A stretch of DNA of 64,000 nt from assembly GCA_050084985.1 (NCBI GenBank), contig JBITNC010000001.1, forward strand, positions 78,368,001-78,432,000, written 5' to 3'. This stretch comes from Nageia nagi. Lineage: Eukaryota; Pinophyta. The position numbers and the translations under genes are program-made. The first letter of the stretch is position 1; the number at the start of each line of letters is the position of its first letter. Below, one piece after another: positions 10,562 through 21,621 of the stretch. A model generated the notes under the pieces. It searched no databases, was not told the DNA's origin, and saw nothing but the letters and a program-made list of their open reading frames with translations.

Positions 10562-11640
10562 TAGAAAAAGGATTGAGGTGCTTTGAATTGGTTGATAATT
10601 TATCCACTTTGCCATTAAATATTGCTAATCTATTTGTACTATTTGGATATTTCATTTTGATGATGTATGGAACTATCAAATTTATCTCAAACTTATCTTT
10701 ATATTATTTTTTATCCTATAATTTATGATAATTATCTTTGAGCACTAAGTCACCCACTTGAAACTCTCTTGGTACAATCTTTTTCTATATGCTTTCTTGT
10801 CTCCTCTTTGATAAGCTTTGAGATGTTCTAAGGCATGGATTTACTTTTCATCTAATCCTTCTAGTTTCTTTAATCATGCTTTTTATTATTGTTCCCAATC
10901 AATGATGCCTTCTAGAGATGCCCTCAATGATGGTATTTCTATTTCTAATGGTAATATTGCCTCATCTCCATATACTAATGAAAATGAAGTACAACCTATA
11001 GCTAATATGATGCTTGTTTTGTATGCCCATAATGCATATATAAGCTATGAATGCTAATATATATTATTTTTATTGACTATTTTGCATAAAATATTGATAA
11101 TAGTTTTATTAGTTGCTTATGCTTTTCCATTACCTTATGGATAATATGTTGATAATAACCTTTTCTTGATTTTGAAGCTCTTACAAAATTACCTTGTTTT
11201 CTTCTAATTCTTTCCATTATCCATGATTGTATGAGATGGAACACCAAATATTGCTATAATATTTTCAATCATGAATTTCACAATTTAAGGACCTTTATAG
11301 GTTCTCAATGGTACAACTTATGCCAAGTTTATGAAGTATTTTGTAGCAACTAAGGTGAATTTATGTCCCTCACTAGATTTGGTATTGATAAATTCAATTA
11401 AATCCAAAGCCCAAATAGAAAAAGGCCAAGAAGATATAATTGTGGCTAATTTACTTGAAGAAACCTATTTCAAGTTATCATGCTTTTTACACTTTTCACA
11501 TTTTTGAACATATAAGATGTAATCCTTTTCCATAGATGCCCAATAGTACCCTAATCTTAAGAGCTTATGAAAAATGACTTTACCATTGAAATTAACTCTA
11601 TTTATTTTATCATGTACTTATTCCATAGCCTTATTTCCTT
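10562..11640 (-). pseudogene. E3 integrase
   Basis: The minus-strand translation shows the HHCC zinc domain (GYYWASMEKDY, then KCEKCKKH at about 11490), the core starting WPFSIWALDLIEF (first Asp), the second Asp in IMDNGKN, and an RNase-H-fold end with ALWAYKTSI and FSLVYGDEAILP (10900-11060). The C-terminal region reads SKHLNPFS at the E2 junction, the normal end of gypsy pol. The codon where the third catalytic residue (Glu) belongs, in the GKA-ATNKT stretch near 11125, is a stop, and more stops occur. The enzyme is dead. Confidence 0.85.
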
Positions 11641-11839
11641 CAATTTCTTTAATAAATCTAAGAAAAGTACCATCAAATAATCTTCTATAAAGAATATCAC
11701 CAAAAATTACATACCTTGTAGTTATGTGTTTCAATCTTCATTTGAGAAACTTGGACTAACATGAATACAAAATATTTCCATGCCTAAGGTAGTTGTATAT
11801 GTCAACATACCATTCCTATAATGGGAGGATAACACATAT

Positions 11840-12400
11840 GAGTGGCTCTTCCTTGAATAATCATTGATATTCATCATCATCTATAAAATAACAATGCCTA
11901 AGGTTGTTGATTTTGATAATGGTTTCCTCATATTCCTCTAAGATATGTGTCAATGAAGAAACATTAGCCACAACATCTGTAAATTTTTTTATTGTTTCTT
12001 GAAATATTTTCAAATTGAATTTGTTTGAATCATATTTATACCATAAAATCAACTAAGTCCTTATATATATATGTAATTTCTCATCTTTTATATTGTAAAC
12101 ATCATTGATTTGATTGATGATAAGTTGTGAATCACCATAAAATTTCAACTGATTGATTCAAAGATTGATTATTTCCTTTAATCCCAAGACCTAAGCTTCA
12201 TGCTCCAATATATTATTTTTGAATTTAAAATTTAACTTATAAACCATATGAATTGTACCACCTTTAGGAGATATTATCATAATTCCTATCTTAGTCCCTT
12301 GCAAACACTTTGAGCCATCAAAGAATAATGTTCATGTTTTATCTTCACACTACTCAACTAGTGCCACAAGCTCATTGTTATTACTATTTCCATCACATGG
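11840..12400 (-). pseudogene. E3 second (archaeal-type) RNase H domain
   Basis: The minus strand encodes LFFDGSKC (first catalytic Asp), an EHEA-VLGLKE stretch (Glu) and FYGDSQLIINQ (second Asp), the pattern of the additional RNase H acquired by Tat-type gypsy elements. The last part is open at 11861-12052. Several TAA/TAG codons interrupt it, but the three acidic positions appear kept. It lies between the RT-linked RNase H and the integrase. Confidence 0.8.
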
Positions 12401-12439
12401 TGTTTTTGTAAGTATATCAACTATAAATTATCCCTTGAA

Positions 12440-13720
12440 TGATTTTTGGTGTGTATATATATGATCAAACTCTTACAGGTCCATTATCCATTTGGTTGGT
12501 TTTTCTTGCAATTATGTTTTTGATAGCAAGTACCTAAATAGATCAATTTGAGACACAATAAAGGTAGTTTTAGGTAGTTTTAGTTATCATGTAGTACCTC
12601 AATTTATATTTTGTATAGAATATTTCATCACATAACTTCTCAATTGGTGTGTAATTTATTTCTACATTCTATAGTGTCTTGGTAAATAATACACAACCCT
12701 CTCTTTGCCTTCTTTGTGAAGTTGCACAAGGATTATCCCAATAGCATTGGATATAGCTACGATATATAAATATAAAGGTTTGGTATGATCAAATAGATGC
12801 AAAAGAGGAGGATTAAGCAAGTAAAATTTGATAACTTTAAATGCTTTTTGACACTCATTGGTCCATATGAACTAATTTTCTTTCATGATAAAGTAAGAGA
12901 AATGAGTTTTTATATCCACTAACTAAGCCATGAATCTTTTGACTTCTTGTAACCTTCCATGTAGACTTATTAGTTGTCCAATATTCCTTGGTGGAGGTAT
13001 GTACATTATAGCTTTAATATTTTTAGGTTCTATCTTTATGCTTCTTCTAGTTACAATGTAACCAAGAAACTTGCCACTAGATACCCTAAAAATATACTTC
13101 TTAGTATTTAACTTCAAGTTAAACTATCTAATCCTCTCAAAGATAACCCTTAAATCCTTTAAATGATTTTATTAGCTGATTGAGCAAGAATATCATCAAC
13201 ATATACTTCAAATAAGTTATGAATTAGATCATGAAATATAGTTACTATATCACTTTTCTATATTTTCCCATCATTTTTGAGGCCAAAGGGTATGATCCTC
13301 TTTATTGTTTATGATATGATTGTATCATGAGAAACTATTTATGAAAGATAACAACTCATGTCTTTCTATGAATTCCATAATTGTATCAATATGTAACAAA
13401 TGAAAATTATTTTTTGGGAAAGCCTTGTTTAAATCTATGAAATCTATACAAAATATGCTTTCTCCATTTGGTTTTAAAGTTATAACAATGTTGGCTAACC
13501 AAGGTGAGTAACCAATGGGCTCAATGAATCCTACCTTAAGATACCTATCAATTTATTTCTCAACTATAAAATAGTTTTTGGGATGCATTGGTCTTATTTT
13601 CTACTATATAGGATTGGCATCTTCCTATATGACCAAATTGTCAGTCACAAAGTATGGATCTAACTTGGTCATATCACTATATTCATAAGCAAAGATGTCC
13701 TTGAATCTTGTTAAGAATTG
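12440..13720 (-). pseudogene. E3 reverse transcriptase and RT-linked RNase H
   Basis: The RT catalytic motif YVDD (13192-13203, minus strand) is intact, followed by ILAQSA. The RT thumb/connection is open at 12923-13117 (KKYIFRVSSGKFLGYIVTRR, then PPPRNIGQL and GRLQEVKRFMA), typical of Ty3/gypsy. The RNase H that follows (about 12480-12720) is degenerate but keeps the tail pattern FRYLLSK and KPTKWIMDL. Many stops and frameshifts occur upstream of the YVDD. Confidence 0.82.
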
Positions 13721-14692
13721 TTGATATGCTTGTTTTTTTTCCCCAATGATTCTTATTCCAATCTAAATAATCTATGGCACTTATTATGTACCAATGTTTG
13801 TATCAACAAGAGGCTCATTCATCCATGGTATCTCATCAATAGAATAAGAAATGTTAGGCAAAGCCCCCAATCCTATTATATCATAAGAGAAAGAATGTCA
13901 CACACATACACATACCCCTAACTACCTAGCCTAATCCTATGTAATGAAAGAAGAAGGTAGGATAGTGTAGCATGGAACAACCTACTATGTAATCTATCTC
14001 CTCTCTAAAGTAAGCATCAAGATGATAAATGACCTTTCCTTGGCTCTTGGGATGGAATGATTTGAACTCTAATCTTTCCCCTAGCATGTGTAGAAGCACG
14101 TCATCTATTTTAAATACATCAATAGACCTAGAAACTACCTTTAAAATCATAGGATAAGATGAATTGCTATGTATTTCTATCATGTGGGAACTCATTTTAG
14201 TATGGGTACTCATACTAGTATGGATGTTGAGGCTAGTGCAAGCATGAGCCTTCTTTAGAGACTTTTCCTTATTTGTTGGTGTTAACTCAACCATATTAAC
14301 TAACTTTATATTTGATTTTGCTTATAACTCTTTGTTACTAATATATGAGATCAAATTTCTCTTAATTACCTTGTTTGATATTATGCCATTATTTCCTTTT
14401 TTAGATTCAAATATTTTCATAGTTAACTCTTCAATTCCCTATTCATTCCTATTAAGTCCTTTACCATTATACCTTTTGGATTCCAAGTATTGAGGAATCA
14501 ATGACACATGAAACCTCATTTTCCTTATCTTTTTATTAACCTTAACATAGGATGCTACCTAGTTGTTGTTTGTATATGATTCTAACTTTGAGGTATCAAT
14601 ATTATACAATATCATCTTGATATCATATTATTATAATTTTGGTTGATCTTGTTTGCATCTATAGTAGTGAGGGCAATGAAAATGTTGATCTA
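13721..14692 (-). pseudogene. E3 protease-RT spacer of pol
   Basis: Connects protease to RT. A 122-codon open stretch (13926-14294) carries IDDVLLHMLGERLEFKSFHP, the counterpart of the IDDVIFNIP region in E6 (49603-49965). The same position in both elements supports a pol spacer rather than a separate gene. No catalytic motif is visible. Confidence 0.6.
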
Positions 14693-15379
14693 CTAGAATG
14701 AATGTTGGTCATCCTTGGATTTTTGATTTCTACCAAGATGTTTGATATCCTCTTCAATGACTCTTTGACTAATGATATATATTTCAATACCTATTTCTTT
14801 GTATAATTGTATTGTATTACTATCTTCTTTATATTGATCATTATCCTCATGAATTTCAATATTTATATATTGCACTATGGTGTTTTCAACTTGTGCAATC
14901 ATGTTTGGATTTTCTTCCACTGCTTCAACTACATATTCTTTTCCATCATGATAAAATTTAATCAATATATATAATATATATGGTATGCACCTCATTGTAT
15001 GTATCCATGGTCTCCCAAGAAGGATTTCATAAGGAAGCTTCTTATCTAGAACATATCTCATAACTTTTACTATAATTGATTCCAAATGAATAGGTAACAT
15101 GATATGTACGGTACATGTTTTGTTATCACTATCATAACTTATGATCTTGTACTTCTTTCTCATACATTTAACTATCATTTTATCACCAAACTTATTAAGG
15201 AAGTCAATAGAGCAAATATTCAAACTTGCACCACCATCTACAAATGCATGCTTGTCTTTTTTACCTAATATCTTTACATGTATGTAGATTAGAAAGCATT
15301 TATTAATGATATCATCACTAAGAATATCATATTCAATAAATGTTATAGTATTCATGAAACAACCATTCATTCCAACCAA
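14693..15379 (-). pseudogene. E3 Tat-type aspartic protease
   Basis: A 228-codon open frame. The active site reads HAFVDGGASLNICS, with Asp-Gly-Gly as is common in the Tat lineage, followed by the second motif ILLGRPWIHTMRC and the trailing IKFYHDGKEYVV. It matures Gag and Pol. Upstream in the same direction is the ELFETSKEHR linker that in E6 reads ELLQQPKNHR. The pepsin-like motifs are intact, so this is the least damaged coding segment of E3. Translation in the intact element would come from the gag-pol polyprotein, so the Met at the start is not a natural start. Confidence 0.85.
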
Positions 15380-15399
15380 TGAACTAGTGGAAATATCAG

Positions 15400-16383
15400 T
15401 ATCAACATTAATGCCACTAAAGAGTTAGAATAATGCCATTCTATGTTCTTTGGATGTTTCAAACAACTCAAGCAAATTGATTTTAGCATTTGTATTCTTT
15501 AGAGTTTTGTAGAATATCCTTTTTACATTTATATTTATTCTTTTCCTTAAGAGAATATTTATAAGGCACCTCTTTTGTAATAGAAATAAGGTTAGGAATA
15601 CCTTTCTTTACTATTTTTGCTACATTGCATGTTTGTTCCAATTCTAAACCTACATTTGATTAATCTTTTGCACTAAATTCATCATCAAACACAATAGGTT
15701 TACCATTACCATCATAGACAACCATATTCACCATGTTAACATAAGGTAGGTCATAATATCTAACTTTAACTACAACATTTTCATATAAGACTGTACCACT
15801 ATCTAATAAGTATTTTAATTTCTTCCTTAAAATATAACAACTTGTTGTATTATGCCCTTTAATTTGATGATATTTGCAAAAATGATTATACCAACTAGGA
15901 TTTTAATAATTAGGTCCATATTCCTTTCCTTGTATCCATTTTATTAGACTCTTTTCTAAACATTCCTCAAATATTTGGTTAGGATTTACAAATAATGGAT
16001 ATAATTATTTGGCTAATTTTCTATCTTTGGATTTATCTTGGTTAGATAGTTTAATTGCATTAACTAAAGTATCATCCTTTTTGTTATAGGGTTTCTACCA
16101 TTGTCTTTGTTAGAAGAAGAGGATGTGCACTTAAGTAAATTCTACCTCATTAAGAATTCCTCTTTCTCAATAAGAAAATGAACCATTAACATGCTCAAGT
16201 CCTTTTTCACTAAGAACATGATTAATATTTTCAAGGAATAACTTTGCAATGAAGCTTTCTTCCACCTTTTGTTCAATGGAACTCCAAACCTTCATAGATC
16301 TAGGAGAAAACTTTTCCAATCTTTATAATTTTTCTTTCTTGAAATGGATCATATATGTTAAATCAATTAGTTTCTTGACATTG
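15400..16383 (-). pseudogene. E3 gag, C-terminal part
   Basis: The minus-strand reading contains the Tat-type nucleocapsid motif CKYHQIKGHNTTSC (about 15840-15880) followed by LRKKLKYLLDSG, and further upstream a Lys/Glu-rich Gag region. It ends at the N1 insertion: 16379-16383 (CATTG) is the left copy of the duplication. The N-terminal part of the same gag resumes at 23168. Several stops are present. Confidence 0.75.
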
Positions 16384-17316
16384 TGTAATATCCCCATTTT
16401 TTAGGTATTTTCCCCATTTCACCTTGGATAAATGGGAATATTAATTTAGGATTATTTTGTCAATATTTGTATAATTTTACCAAAATGATATAAATTCCAC
16501 TTAGAGACTCAATTAATCTCTAATTATAGACTAAATGGCCCTTTAATCTCTAATGATATAAATTCCACTTAGAGACTCAATTAATTAGAGGGAGAGAAGG
16601 CTACCTTTGAACTTGCTCTAGCCATCTTGAGCATAATGTTGCTAGTTTCATCATAGTTGCTACAGAGGATACTGACCTTGTTACCTCACTACTTCTAGGA
16701 TTGGTGAGGCCCTGGAGCCATCCAAAATAACACAATAGGAGATATTCTTGGTACAAACTCTAGTGGTTGAGAAGACTATTGTTATATTCAATACAATTAC
16801 ATTATATTGTTAAAATATTATTTTTTTATCTCTCTATGGTTGTATATTAGATTATGGAGTAGTTTTTGCACTATTCAAGTATCATTTGTGCTCCCAAATT
16901 GGGACATTACATTTTGGGTGAAGTTTGTGTTATTTACTTGCTATTCTTACTCCTTGATTGGTATGTTAGAATATTGGGAGAATTATATGCTTATTAATTT
17001 GATGTATTCTTTCTTCATAATTGGTATGTTGCAACTAGAGAAGTATTTTGCATTATTGAATTCACTAATTGCTTTCTGATTAGGATGTTGTAGCTGCAAG
17101 TGCATTTTCATATCTTAATACCTATTTATTCTTCTTTGGATAAACATTAGGTTAGTGTGTAAATTTTTAGAATATTATTGCAAAAATTATTAATCCTAGC
17201 TAAAAGTTAGAATACTTATGCAATTTGAGCTTGCTTTGGTTAGTTTGAAGGTTAGAATCCAAACATCCCTCTCTTTGGGCATGTTTGAGGATTAAGCCTA
17301 GAAACAACTCATCACA
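16384..17316 (+). repeat. N1 5' LTR, internally deleted (933 bp)
   Basis: Begins TGTAATATCCCC and ends ACTCATCACA. It aligns with the 3' LTR at both ends but lacks about 640 bp corresponding to roughly 21785-22425, which includes the TATA box. It also contains a 68-bp tandem duplication (16485-16585; TGATATAAATTCCACTTAGA occurs twice) next to the deletion point. Confidence 0.88.
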
Positions 17317-17334
17317 ATGGTATTAGAGCCTTGA
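17317..17334 (+). other. N1 primer-binding site
   Basis: ATGGTATTAGAGCCTTGA follows the LTR end directly and matches the tRNA-iMet complement TGGTATCAGAGC with one change. Confidence 0.85.
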
Positions 17335-17666
17335 TATAAGAGTACTTATTATGATATTATGTTGGATCACATTGCTATTTACATAGAGTTCTTTCTATCT
17401 TGCTAAGGAGTGGAGGTGACCTAGCATCACAATGGTCATTCTAAAGGAGTTTCAAAGGATCATGGATCCTATCTCATCCTTTTGGAAAGTCATTCAGTAT
17501 CTCTTGGTCCTAATTCTAAATTTTAAATCTTCAAGTAGGTTCACAAAACTTGAAAAGGTACATTCTCAAAAAAATTTACACTTTTTATTTCAAATTGAAT
17601 TTTGTTCTCAATTTAATTTTGAGTTTGAGGGAGGAATAAAGTGTGTTTAGAGAGTTTGACCCCATC

Positions 17667-18135
17667 TAGAGCTAGATATTGGTATTCTAAAGCTATTTTT
17701 CTAGCCCATTTGATATTTTGATGGTCCTTATAGGAGGATGTTGGTATTTTGAGGGCATTTTTATCCCTAAAGTTGCATTATAGAACCACAAAAAATAGAC
17801 ATTGGTACTTTGAGAGGGTTTTTTGTACTTGAATACGTATTTCAAGACTATTTAAGGTTGTAAATTACATTTATAGGTCATTAGAGGCTGGATGTTACAC
17901 TATTGAGAGCATTAGTTTACATAGTATTGCATTTTTATCTCTTTAGAAGGAGAACATTTGTGATTTGAACACTTTTTGAATGTTAGTTTTGTATTTTAAG
18001 GCCACTTGAAGGAGGACATTATCCAACTAGGATGTTTTTTGAGACTTCTACTACATTTTAGAGATACTTAAAGTCAGATGTTGGCTTGCTAAGGCCAATT
18101 GGGTGTTTTAGTTGCATTTTGAGTATCACTACTTA
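17667..18135 (+). repeat. ~62-bp degenerate tandem repeat in N1
   Basis: About seven successive units of 61-63 bp. Each begins like GGAGGACATTGGTATTTTGAG, runs through a T-rich centre and ends near a TTGCATTTTAGAG-like stretch. One spacer of about 30 bp breaks the register near 17860. The array lies downstream of the PBS, where a leader or gag would be expected. No coding potential is seen. Confidence 0.7.
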
Positions 18136-18715
18136 TAAGTATTAATTTATTTTCATCATGAAAGATAATTATTGAAAATCTATAGGGTTTTCATGGATAT
18201 ACTAGCCATTATTTTCTGGTCAATTTGAAGCCATAAACTATTGGAAAGAGGACATTGGAAAATAGGGTAGTCAATTTGTTATTACTAACTAAATTTTATG
18301 GTGTTGTCTATATCATGGAGGCTTTAGAATGAGATATAAGGGTTATTATATTGCTATGGTCAGAATTGGAGGTTAAAAGTGAGACATTGGGAGTATAGGA
18401 AGCTCTTTCTACTATGATCTTGCAAAAAAAACTCATCCCTTGAGGTATCTTAATCAATTTTAAAATTTTGGAACTTGCTTGAGCTTGTGTGTGTGGAAGT
18501 TGAGCTTCAAGGATGCATATTCAAATTTATACTTTATTCTTTGGACCCATAACCCACAAGTTCAAAATTTGCTTATTGCATTTTATCATGTTAAGAACAA
18601 AATTCTAAGTTTGAGTTAATTGAGTATTTTGAGCATTTTATATTGTTATTTTTGAATAGGAGAAATAAGGAGAAAAGACTAAAAAAAATATTTTATTTCA
18701 ATTTTTAGTAGTAAG
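18136..18715. other. N1 internal, unassigned
   Basis: AT-rich DNA between the 62-bp repeat and the solo LTR. No gene or conserved motif was found. Confidence 0.4.
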
Positions 18716-19551
18716 TGTTACAGTGAAAATAGAGCTAGAATGTAGAATAACATAAAATACAATTATTCTTAGATTTTCACTAAACCTCAAATTATGTAAA
18801 ATAGGTAGAAATGTTGTAATTGTAAATTGATATTGATTTTCAGCTCAAACTACAATTTGCCCTTGGAAGGGAATTTTACAAATGCCATTTGTCAAAATGA
18901 GGGTATTAGATCTTCATTGTTTTTTATTTGCTTGCTTCTCTCCTTGATATGGACAACCTGTAAATCCTACACACGTGCAAAAGACAACAACATCAAAGCA
19001 TCTATGTATGACATGTATTAAATTGAAACTAGCATAAAATAATGAAAAGGTATGAGCTCACAAGATTTTGGCAGCATTACCCTACTTCAAAATTGGGCCC
19101 AGATTGCTTTGTATTGGCTTGTATTTATAGATTTTGGGTGAGATTTTCTAAGGCTGGTAAGGGGAAGTAAAACACCATCATAGGTCATAACTAACCCCCT
19201 CTATCCACATCATCTTGGAAGAATGATACATTACAACTTTCTTTTATCATTTTTAGTTTATGTTCGGCTATTACAGAGTCACCAGCAATTGCTAGACGGA
19301 TGCGGTGATCATCCTAAAACATCAGCATTTGTTTTGGGTCACTGGCGATTGGTTTTCCATTTTTATAACAATATTAAAATGACCACCAAATAGCCAATTT
19401 TTACCAAAAAGGGTCATGTGACCACTTGTTTTGCATGTACTCGATGAGAGCTATCCAATAATATGTTTTTAAACCTATTCTATATTGTCACAAAGAGTTA
19501 TGATTATTTCAATGTTTACTAGTTAAAAAGGGACATTTTTAGGTGTCTACA
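18716..19551 (-). mobile_element. S1: probable solo LTR of a Tat-type element inside N1
   Basis: On the minus strand it starts TGTAGACACCTAAAAATGTC, like the E6 LTR start (TGTAGACATCTAAAAATGAC), and ends CTGTAACA. A minus-strand TATA box (CTATAAATAC, 19121-19130) is placed as in the E6 LTR, and the TCCTACACACGTGCAAAAG block matches TCCTACACATGCACAAAAC near 30690. Flanks GTAAG (18711-18715) and ATAAG (19552-19556) differ by one base, consistent with a target-site duplication. No PPT or PBS adjoins it, so a solo LTR is the simplest reading. Confidence 0.65.
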
Positions 19552-20989
19552 ATAAGGAAGGAAAATATTTGGGAAAAATACAAAAAAAAAATTCAATTAA
19601 GAAATATAAAAATTATTTAGGAAATTCCATTTACTTTATTTATTTATTTTGATAACAAAATAAAAGAGGAGTGATAAGGTGTTATTTTTGGATTTAACAT
19701 TTTAATGTGCTCAAAAATTTGAATTTTGGAGGGAAAGAATAACATGGTGTGAAATTACAAATTTAAATTATCCCCTATCGAGCTAGACATTGGAAAACCA
19801 AGGAGAGACACCAAAATTAAAAATAAAAATTTAAATTCCATCAAGATAGGTTGGAAATTGAACATTAAGGGAACCAGAGGATTTTGCAAGCACCATAGAA
19901 GAGTTAATTGGATATCTTAGAGAGATATTATCATTGGGAACAATTCATTGGGATTCTGGGAGGCTCAATTCCAATTTTTAAGTTTTAAGGATTTCAAATC
20001 ATTATTCTTCCACTAGAGGGAGAACATCCATATTTTGGGGCCATATTCAAAAATTTGGGGCTATTTTGTTGATACAAAAATTCCCCTAAATCATTAAGCT
20101 TAAGATATCATAATTCCATCCTCAATTTGAAGAAAGGAAGTAGATCAAAAATTGAAAAAGATGCTAGATTTATGCACCCATGTAATTCCAAGTATAAGGA
20201 GAGAACCACCCAAGACAAGAATAATTACTAGTGATAACTTAAAGAAGCTTGATGAGCAATTGAAGAGATATAAAAAAAGGTATGAAAATTATAATAAGGT
20301 AGTAGATTTAAGAACATTTTTGGATATTACTAAATAATTTTATTTAATGGATATGGTGTCATGGAATACAAGCAAAGAAAATAACAAAACCACCAAATAT
20401 TATCAACCATACCAAAGCAAAAGAGATACCTTTTGCTAGCTCATCTTTCCATCCAAAAGGGAAAGGAGAAGAATCACCTATTTTGAATAAGTGGGGTGAT
20501 ATGGATCCAAATGAGTGGGAAGAAATTTTAATGGTTACTCAGCTACAAGAATAATAAGGAATAAATCAATTAAGTTGTGCTCATATGCTACTTGAAAAAG
20601 TAGAATATCTTAAGGGAACACTCTCTTATCCAAATTTACAAATAATGATGAACACATTTCATAGCACCTGAGAATTATACTTCAATATTGTAAGTGATAT
20701 GATTTATTTGGGAGAATTCATGTCTTGAATGAAAGTAGAAAGAAAATGACCATAGAAGAAAATTGAGGTAGCACACAAGAGGATTCCCCAAGATGCACAT
20801 AGAGCATCTCCCTAAAAGTTGAGGAGATGCCAATAGGATATGAAGAAGGCTCAAGTCATCACTATGAGGAGCCAAACCAAACCACCAATTTATCATTTAA
20901 TACTAATGAGGAATAAAATGATAGCATCAGTATATTAACACCTCAACATAACCCAGATGGACAAGAGGAATCATCAGGATACTCTACAT
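19552..20989 (+). pseudogene. N1 internal coding remnant, unrecognised
   Basis: Plus-strand frames show coding-like stretches (a 61-codon Lys-rich frame at 20152-20337, and about 20420-20560 with NKWGDMDPNEWEEI) broken by stops. No Gag, protease or RT motif can be named. Position between PBS and integrase fits decayed gag-pol; this is inference. Confidence 0.4.
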
Positions 20990-21570
20990 CATCAGTAAAG
21001 GAGAGAGAATTTAAGATAATAGATCATGTGTATGTTAGCATGAAATCATACATGTTATCTTCTAACAATTAAATAAGGACATAAAAGTACATTGTGTACT
21101 ACTATGGACCCTTTGAAACTTTACATATTATAGGGGAGAATCATTATAAGCTTCAATTACCCCTTGATACTAAGATGAATAGTGTATTCCATAGGTCATA
21201 TTTAAGAGATTCACTAGAACCAAATATCTAACCATTGACAAAATTACCCCTAATTGATAGAAAGGGGAACTTAGTATGGATTCCTAAGAAAGTATTGGAT
21301 GCTTATAAGAAGCAACTCATGAACCATATTTTTGATGAGGAACATTTTAAATGGATAGGTCTACCATTATAAGAAGCAACTTGGGAACATCTTGACATCT
21401 TCACCAAATGGAAGGATATGGGAAATACCTCTAAAGAAGAATTTACCAACACACTCAAAGATTTTAAAAGAAGTCAACAAGGGATTGGAAAAAGGAGGAA
21501 GACAAAGGTTAATGACCCTTGGACCTATGATAGTAAAGAAAAAACAAAGATCAAGAGGACCTTGATATAG
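20990..21570 (+). pseudogene. N1 integrase C-terminus with chromodomain
   Basis: In the frame of 21085 the sequence reads YYGPFETLHIIGENHYKLQL and then SVFHRSYLRDSL, the C-terminal integrase region of chromoviruses. It is followed by PKKVLDAYKKQLMNH and WIGLPL-EATWEHLDIF, the chromodomain that tethers integration to marked chromatin. A TAA stands before EATWE and another after LEPNI. It lies just before the PPT, the normal 3' end of pol in this lineage. Confidence 0.82.
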
Positions 21571-21608
21571 CTATGGATATTCTGAATTGCTTAGGGGAAA
21601 ATAATTTT

Positions 21609-21621
21609 ATAAGGGTGGACC
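21609..21621 (+). other. N1 polypurine tract
   Basis: ATAAGGGTGGACC sits immediately before the 3' LTR start TGTAATATATCCC. Its purine content and position are right for a PPT. Confidence 0.65.

Noticed and set aside
16807-17079. 90-codon aromatic-rich plus-strand frame
   Set aside because: It lies wholly inside the N1 5' LTR, and the matching part of the 3' LTR does not preserve it.
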